DNA from: Protopterus annectens
Taxonomy: Eukaryota > Chordata > Ceratodontiformes > Protopteridae
Direction: 5' to 3'
DNA length: 64,000 bases
Assembly: GCF_019279795.1 (NCBI RefSeq)
Contig: NC_056735.1
Coordinates: forward strand, 1,940,236,955-1,940,300,954
Shown: in pieces, positions 57,660-64,000 of the stretch
Numbering within the stretch: position 1 is the first letter of the stretch
How the letters are laid out: every line of letters begins with the position of its first letter
Translations under genes and position numbers: made by a program
The notes under the pieces: generated by a model
Databases searched by the model: none
Seen by the model: the letters and a program-made list of their open reading frames with translations, nothing else
Told to the model about the DNA's origin: nothing

Positions 57660-57687
57660 TCCGTGCAAGCCTTCGTGAATCCTGCCC
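57660..57687. repeat. Harbinger right terminal inverted repeat
   Basis: CTCCGTGCAAGC, CTTCGTGAATCCTGCCC. Inverted partner of 28621-28648. LINE D coding sequence (an endonuclease end like 'QLVEKSTMEWNKLE') resumes immediately outside, on the minus strand. Confidence 0.65.
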
Positions 57688-57689
57688 AA

Positions 57690-59300
57690 ACTCTAGTTTG
57701 TTCCATTCCATTGTAGATTTTTCTACAAGCTGAAGCCATTGTTATTCTTGAACATACAGTGTGAATAATTTTATTACTAATGTTGTAGAATCAATATTAT
57801 TCCAGTCTGTTTCTGGTAAATTTAAATCCCCAGCCACTAATAGTCGTCCCTCCTGTGTTTCATGCAAGAAATGTATGAATACCTCTAAGTCATCAGCACT
57901 TGACTTTGGTGGTCCATACACTCCAACAATTGTTATATGTTTCAGGGCTGTGTTTACTGTCACAGTTGCACAATCTATAGTATTGGTGTTATCATTGAAC
58001 ATGTAATAATCACAGGTCTCTTAACTATCAATAATCCCTATCATAACATCTTCACCTGATTTATTTATTTAGAATGTCTGTTACAGTTCAGTTTATACTC
58101 TGATAGAACTGGTAATCAGTCATTGTTCTTTAACCTTGTTTCATAAATAACAACAGAATCAATCTTGGAATGTATTACATTTTCCAATAAAATAAACTTT
58201 ATTATTAATGTTCCTAGCATTAACAGCCATCAGAGATGCATCAAATATTGCTATCTGTGAACAGTTAAATTTTCAACTGGCAAACATTATGCCTTGTGTT
58301 TGTCAAATATTGCAAAATATTTGCTGCAAAAATTCTCTTCCCTGAACATAATAAATGCACTCCATTCTGACTGAATACTTGTGCACAAAATTAGGCTCAT
58401 ATGCTCTACATATTTCCATTTTTTTATATTGGAACGCTTTTTTTTTCATGAAAGTATTTACCCAAAAAAGTTTTTCATTCCTGGTGACCTGACTCTCTTT
58501 TCTATATGTGATTTGTAAAAAATATGTCCTAACACCTGCTATGTTGTCTAAAAGGGATGCAAGTTCCCTATTAACAGAGAGTCCTTGCAGATGAGATTAT
58601 TTGTTCCAACAAGAATAAAAGCAGATCCGTACTTCTTTACTTAAAGGTGTTCTAAGGCTTGTAGCGCATCCTCTTTTTGTGGTGCTGGCAAGAACAACAC
58701 TATTTGATTTAATTTTCTTCTCTGCAAATGTAAGTATCAGTTCCGCTAATAAATGAATCTCTAATTACAAAAATATATTTTCTTACCAGATCTGAAGAAT
58801 ATCCAGTTCTAGTCCAGTAATATCTGCTAGATCATGTTATAAAAGAATGATCTTCATCAACATCAGACTTGTTAATCCCACTGTTTTCATTGCATATTAC
58901 ATTTCCAAGCATATAATTCTCATTCATTTGGCTTTGTACATCCGCAGCTTGAGCTATGCTGTTAACATCTGTCTTTCTCATCTTTTTTCTTACAGTCATT
59001 TTCTTCAATCCTTCCAAGATCAATTTTGATTTTTTCCTTTTCACTGCCCCTTGCTTCATTTTTCAATCTTTTCTTCTGAAAAAAATTATGCCTTTTTCTG
59101 TAGATGGAAGGTTTTCTGACAGAAGAAATGTTAGCATTCCCTGGAACCTATGCACTACATAACAAAGTAGTGTCTTTTTAGTATGTATTCTCTTTACTTT
59201 ATAGACATTTATCAGTTTCTTTTTCTTCCTTGTTATTTGTTGTGAACTTCTTCCTTTCTTTCTATTTAATTTTTTTTAAATGCTCTGAATCCACTGATTG
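57690..59300 (-). mobile_element. CR1 LINE (family D), ORF1 and endonuclease half
   Basis: The 5' half of the LINE continued at 26930-28620. The endonuclease is at 58250-57690: 'NARNINNKVYFIGKCNTF' near 58215, then 'HITIVGVYGPPKSSADDLEV' and 'LLVAGDLNLPETDWNNI' (catalytic Asp/Asn of the APE-type fold). Upstream, 58700-58300 gives SGNH-esterase-like pieces ('ILVGTNNL' and 'YSVRMECIYYVQGREF'), typical of CR1 ORF1. A Lys-rich block lies at 59059-58832. Frames are broken. About 100 codons expected between the endonuclease and the RT are missing at the Harbinger junction. Confidence 0.8.
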
Positions 59301-60600
59301 CTGAATATTTGTATCCTGAATTCCAAAGTTGTCAGGGCCATTGTTTTGTTTTCTATGGGCTGAGTGATCTTTGCAGACAATAGAGGTTCAGAGGAGGTTC
59401 AAACTAGTTTGACTTTGTAGCGGACTTAATGATGGGTTAGAATCTAATATAGCCCTGTCATCTGATCTGTATAAAGTGTCCAGTTGAGTACAGCTGTATC
59501 TGCAGTAGGGAGAAGGAGATGACTGTCCCATTTGCTAGCTGTCTGTGGACATGATTGGCAGGCACCAATGGTGTGAGAGTGCACTACTGGCATTGCTTTA
59601 CCAAGCCATAAGGATACTGCAGGTTCATAAAATAATATTTATATTATCTCCACTGCTTTGCAGTCATAGCTAAAACATTGAAATGCTCTATATATGTTAT
59701 TTATCTGTAGCAAGCTAAGGTAGTAAATAACTTGTTACAGTTAAAGAGTAGAAGTTCTCTTAACTGGAGCCCCTGTTCTCTAGTCAGGGCAAATCACCAT
59801 CTCTGCTACTACTTTGTTGACAGTGACCAAACCAGCTCCAGGTAATACACTACACAGGTTGCATATTAGTTGTCACTATCCAGCAACTGATATCAAAGTC
59901 TGAATCCATCTTTGAAAGGAACAAGAGTGTGCAGTCCAAGGAGATATGTATGTATAATCCAGAAAAGTTGATATAAGCTAAGATTTACAGCTTGTTGAAC
60001 CAGACTATAGGGGCAGCTGAGTGTCTATGCACACTCATCTGAAGTAGGTAGCTGTATGGTGCATACTTTTTTCTAGAGGACATGGCTCCATAGACCTCAC
60101 AGCAATACCTATACAACTGGAATATACTACACCCCATAACAATGGACAATCAGTTTAACATGTCTTTTAGTAGACCAAAATAGGAGACAATACATAGTTT
60201 TCCACCCCCCACACACACACACACACTGAAACATGATAAACTACTTGCCCAGCTTTCATTTTCAAACTAGTCCCTCCTTATTTTCATCCTTTACTGCAGT
60301 ATCTTGCAGTTAATCTCTTCACTAAATAGAATTAATACTTCAACAAACCCACACTCACTACACCAACATTGGCAATGAATATAAATCACCAGAGCACCCA
60401 CACACTACCAACAAATCTTCTTAGGCTTTTTCAATTACATGTATCTTACACCTAAGTATTATATTGCCATATAAAATTAAATAAAATTAAAACACATAGA
60501 TATTTGGCCACATACATTTCTTCATAAAATTTCAACACAAAAAATCAGTGGATACATTCAACCAAATCCCAGCCACACACAACAGCAAAAAAATGCACAC
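59301..60600. other. No recognisable feature
   Basis: A short CA run lies at 60211-60228. Otherwise no gene or known repeat was recognised. Confidence 0.5.
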
Positions 60601-63400
60601 TAAGAGCACAATATTAAATAATCCATTGTCGTTCTTCCCCATTCCCCAATTCCAGCCTTCTCCTCCTAAATATCAATCTTAGAAGAATATGTAATAAAAT
60701 CCAAGACATGTATGCTTTTATTGCCCCATATATCCTAGACATAGTCATAGCTACAGAAACGTGACTGAAAAAGTGCATAAATGGCAATGAAATGACCCCC
60801 ACCTGCTTTTAATATAATTGGGCTTGACAGGCAAATAAATAGGCAGGCAGAATTGCTATCATATATAAGAATTCCCTAAGTATAACCACATATGCACAGG
60901 AGATACTATAATTTAATAATGCAGAACTAACTGTATCACACCTCACAATCAATAATAAGAAAATGCTTTGTTTAGCAGCCATATATGTCCCACCATGTAA
61001 AAACATCAACACTGTGGAAAATATCCTTTACTGGATATCCCACCATATACAACATGAAGCAATAAAATTAGGTGACCTAAATATAGACTGCCATCTTATC
61101 AATAGCAACACACAATCTGATTCAATAAAGCTATGCGGCTTTACACAGCAAATTGCATCAGTTATTATAAAGTCCAAAAAACCTCTTGCAGGCAATCAAC
61201 CTTAGACTAGATTCTTACTAACAGATCCAACAAAATTACTGCAGCTGATAGCCTTCCAGACAGCCTGAATGACCTTCTACCTGCTTAAGCTCTCATAAGT
61301 TACAATATGCATTATAAACATGTATTTATAACCAAGTTCATAATTCAAAAAGCTTTGATAAAGGCACTTTTGTTAAATCTTTATATAACTTGAAAATGAT
61401 AAAGTATATACCTTTATACTCTGCTGTCACATGCTTCAATGAGATATTCCTAAAACTTTTCAATTACCTTGTCCCAGTAAGTACCAAAAGGGTCAAATCC
61501 AATAGTGCATCATGGCTAACAAGAGGATACTAAGAAATCACTGCTACAGGGTTGCAAAGTATGATAAGAGTGGCTAAAATATAGTATAAAAATACATCTC
61601 AACTCTTCAGGCAACTAAGGAATAAGGCAAAATACCAAATAAAACATGGCAAGTAAACCTTTTGTAACATCCTCCAAAATAAACATCAAAATACCCCAAA
61701 ACTCTTCTGACTTCCATAAACAAAATTTACATCTAGGCCAAACTACCACCATACCCTAGACAAGCATTAATATTGATTCAATTCCCACAGCTATGTTATA
61801 CAAATGGTATTGTCCCTCACAAACATTAATTTCTTAACTACCCTCTCAGTACCTGCAGCATCTATCAAATATCCTCAGCTATTTGACCTCAACCAAGTGA
61901 CTACTTCTACCATTAAAAAAATCTTACATAAACTAAAACTAACCAGCCTAGCTGCTGACCAACTCCCATTAGACAACTTAAAAATGGATACAAATAGAGC
62001 TGGTTCTCCAGTCTCAATATTGATAAATAGATCTATATAAAAAATATGTCCCTTCCATCTGGAAGAATCCTTTATTATACCTCTATACAATGGTGACAAA
62101 TCTGCAGAGTTTAATAACTCCAGGGTCATTGCAATCTTCTGTACCCTATCAAAAATACCTGAAAAATGTATTCATGCTCAGCTTCTACATCACCTAAATT
62201 CAAATAATCTTCTCTTTGAAAAACAGCATAGTTTCAGACCATACCACAGTACAACCATCACCCCCCTTCCCTTCACCAACGCTATAAACCAGAACAGGAA
62301 CAATTGTAACCTAGTGTCAGCTGTGTTTCTAGACTTTTTCAAAGTGTTTGACGCTGGTTCACAATAATATTTACTCACTGAACTCTCCTCTATATGTTTC
62401 TGTCAGTCCTCTCTTTCATAGTTCCTTAGTTATCTGTGAAGAAGGCAACAAGCAGTCAAATGGCAAGAGGGCCTCTCCTGTTCTCTCCCAGTTACCATAG
62501 GTATGCATCAAGGCTCTATGCTATGATTCCTTCTCTTCAATATTTTTATAAGCAAGTTCCACAATGTCATAGGCCAAGCAAATATGCTGCACTATGCTGA
62601 TGATTCACTTTAATATGCAAAACCCCACCAGTATCCAGACTCAAAGAAATCACTCAAATTTCCTTATCTTCAATCAAAACTTGGCTGAAAAAAATCAAAC
62701 CTATTTCTTAATTTCCATAAAACAAAACTAATGCTCTTTACTCCAAAATATTATATCAGTCAAAAACAATCTTTATTGGTTACAATTGCAAACAATATTA
62801 AAATTGAGGTGCTGCCACATAAGAAATTACTGGGCATTGTGATAGATGACAATCTTAAATTTGATGAAGGTATTCTTCAAACAATTAAAAAGACCCACCA
62901 GAAAATTGACTCCCTTTACACGACAAAACAGTATTTTATAAATGCTGTAAGAAAACCCTAGCGTCATCCTATTTGCTTCCTACCGTCTTATATGCCTCAG
63001 CTATCCTTACAAACCTAAGCTCTATACTAATATCCATACTAATATCCTGTTACAACAAAGTAGCTAAATATGCTACCAACACTGTATACTAAGCACTCCA
63101 CTGCCAAAACCTTAAGAAACTCAAATAGGTAGAGCTTAAAAACTACCTAGCATACTCTCAGCAAGTTATGTCATACAAACTGATATAATCCTGAGAAATG
63201 CCCCACATTAAAAAATATAATAATGCCCTACACCCACCCACAGACCTACAATTTGGTAATACATTTCTACTAAGCACTAATGAAGTAAATAATTCATCAG
63301 GTGACTCCCTATACTCTTGTTACATCTACAAACTCTGGCACACCATGCCTGAACAAGTAAAAATTACTAACAAGCTCCCACAATATAAAATCTAACTCAA
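60600..63400 (+). mobile_element. L2-like LINE, nearly full ORF2, broken
   Basis: The endonuclease starts near 60680 ('NKIQDMYAFIAPYILDIVIA'), with 'RIAIIYKNSLSITT' near 60850, 'LAAIYVPPCKNI' and 'KLGDLNIDCHLI' at 60963-61205. RT: 'STIKKILHKLKLTSLAADQL' near 61900, 'IPLYNGD' near 62080, 'LLFEKQHSFRPYHSTTIT' near 62215, 'SAVFLDFFKVFDAG' near 62330 (motif A), 'YADDSL' near 62596 (catalytic), and 'KLLGIVIDDNLKFDEGI' near 62825. C-terminus 'SGDSLYSCYIYKLWHTMPEQ' ends at 63395. Stops and frameshifts are frequent, so it is inactive. 62399-62731 is almost identical to 17334-17666. Confidence 0.87.
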
Positions 63401-64000
63401 CCAATACTTTATTCAGTTCTGGTCATGTTTGTTTGTGTTCATCACTAGGCTGAGACCTCTACTGAAAAGATATATTTCTTATTAGTTACCACTGACTTTT
63501 TTGCCATTCTGCACTTGAAGCAATACACCCCACTTTACCCCTCTCTTAAGCAACACTTCTCATCTTTCTCTTTTTAACTGCTCCCGTCCACCACTCTACC
63601 TCTCTTATGCATTTCCTGCATACCTAAGTTATTAGCCTTCCAGATACACCAATCTGAAACAGGCAGCTTAGATAGAATTAAACCTATACCCTGCTCTCTC
63701 ACTCAAATGCTATTACCACTATCCTCCTGCTAATATCTCCTCCCCTACATAATTTTATAACTTCATTATATTTTTTGAACTTTTTACAAACCTATACAAT
63801 ACTAAAATCTCCTGTCCTACATAATTGTATAACTTACTTCATTATATCACTTGAACTCTACAAATGTTTCTGTACTAAAATGTAAAAACCTTAAACTTCT
63901 TCACAATATTTTCCCTTCTACAGTATAAATTACTTTACTTCCTGTAACATTTTAGAGTTTAGCTTTATAATTGTTGATGTAATTATGGTACTCTATATAC
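63401..64000. other. Probable LINE 3' UTR, otherwise unrecognised
   Basis: AT- and CT-rich sequence following the LINE ORF2 end. No distinct 3' terminus was seen before the window ends. Confidence 0.35.

Larger units (their letters stand above)
28621..57687. mobile_element. Harbinger (PIF) transposon region, about 29 kb
   Basis: Bounded by imperfect inverted repeats (28621-28648 and 57660-57687, about 22 of 28 matching) and inserted into CR1 LINE D. Contains a HARBI1-like transposase (minus, 56258-55215), two Myb/SANT-like partner genes (minus 30607-28640; plus 40134-42020), a Pro-rich open frame, and nested CR1, L1 and SINE-like insertions. Harbingers are usually far shorter. Two diverged Myb genes could mean two merged or nested Harbingers. 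I see no clean 3-bp target duplication (CTT on the left, AAA on the right), so the exact ends are uncertain. Confidence 0.65.

Noticed and set aside
28618..57690. 3-bp target-site duplication of the Harbinger region
   Set aside because: Flanking triplets are CTT and AAA with the chosen ends. No TWA-type duplication is visible, so none is claimed.

Overview
The window is repeat-rich, intergenic vertebrate DNA. I recognise no host protein-coding gene. Identifiable sequence belongs to transposable elements or simple repeats: a DIRS tyrosine-recombinase retrotransposon, Penelope-like elements (PLEs) with GIY-YIG endonucleases, CR1/L2-group LINEs, one L1 tail, three SINE-like units (one with the V-SINE core), and a very large Harbinger (PIF) DNA-transposon region. 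This mix, with long CA, TA and TATC microsatellites, suggests a large-genome vertebrate such as an amphibian or lungfish. The species cannot be fixed from this sequence.

Layout. 1-5.0 kb: microsatellite, short repeats, a CR1 3' end and PLE remnants. 5.03-10.51 kb: a structurally complete but frameshifted DIRS element on the minus strand, with inverted terminal repeats and an internal complementary region. 10.5-15.4 kb: a decayed LINE and microsatellites. 15.4-24.3 kb: a PLE/LINE cluster with a twin-priming-like inversion, a LINE-PLE chimera carrying a 333-bp tandem duplication, a second PLE, an L2-like LINE and a V-SINE. 24.4-26.3 kb: a decayed LINE and a tRNA-headed SINE. 26.9-28.6 kb and 57.7-59.3 kb: the two halves of one minus-strand CR1 LINE. 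60.6-63.4 kb: a broken but long plus-strand L2-like LINE.

The most interesting part is 28,621-57,687. About 29 kb with imperfect inverted ends of about 28 bp sits inside the CR1 LINE. It contains a nearly intact HARBI1-type transposase (one early stop), two diverged three-exon genes for Myb/SANT-like Harbinger partner proteins in opposite orientations, a Pro-rich open frame with a possible coiled coil, a six-copy tRNA-like tandem array, several same-family CR1 fragments, and an L1 insertion with a target-site duplication. It may be one giant Harbinger element or nested/adjacent Harbingers. The sequence alone does not settle this.

In a typical Harbinger, the transposase (DDE nuclease) and the Myb-like protein (DNA binding and nuclear import) act together on terminal and subterminal sites. 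Both protein types are present here. Most disabling stops lie one C-to-T step from Arg or Gln codons, which suggests fairly recent death by methylation decay. Several PLE remnants share a hammerhead-ribozyme-like motif.
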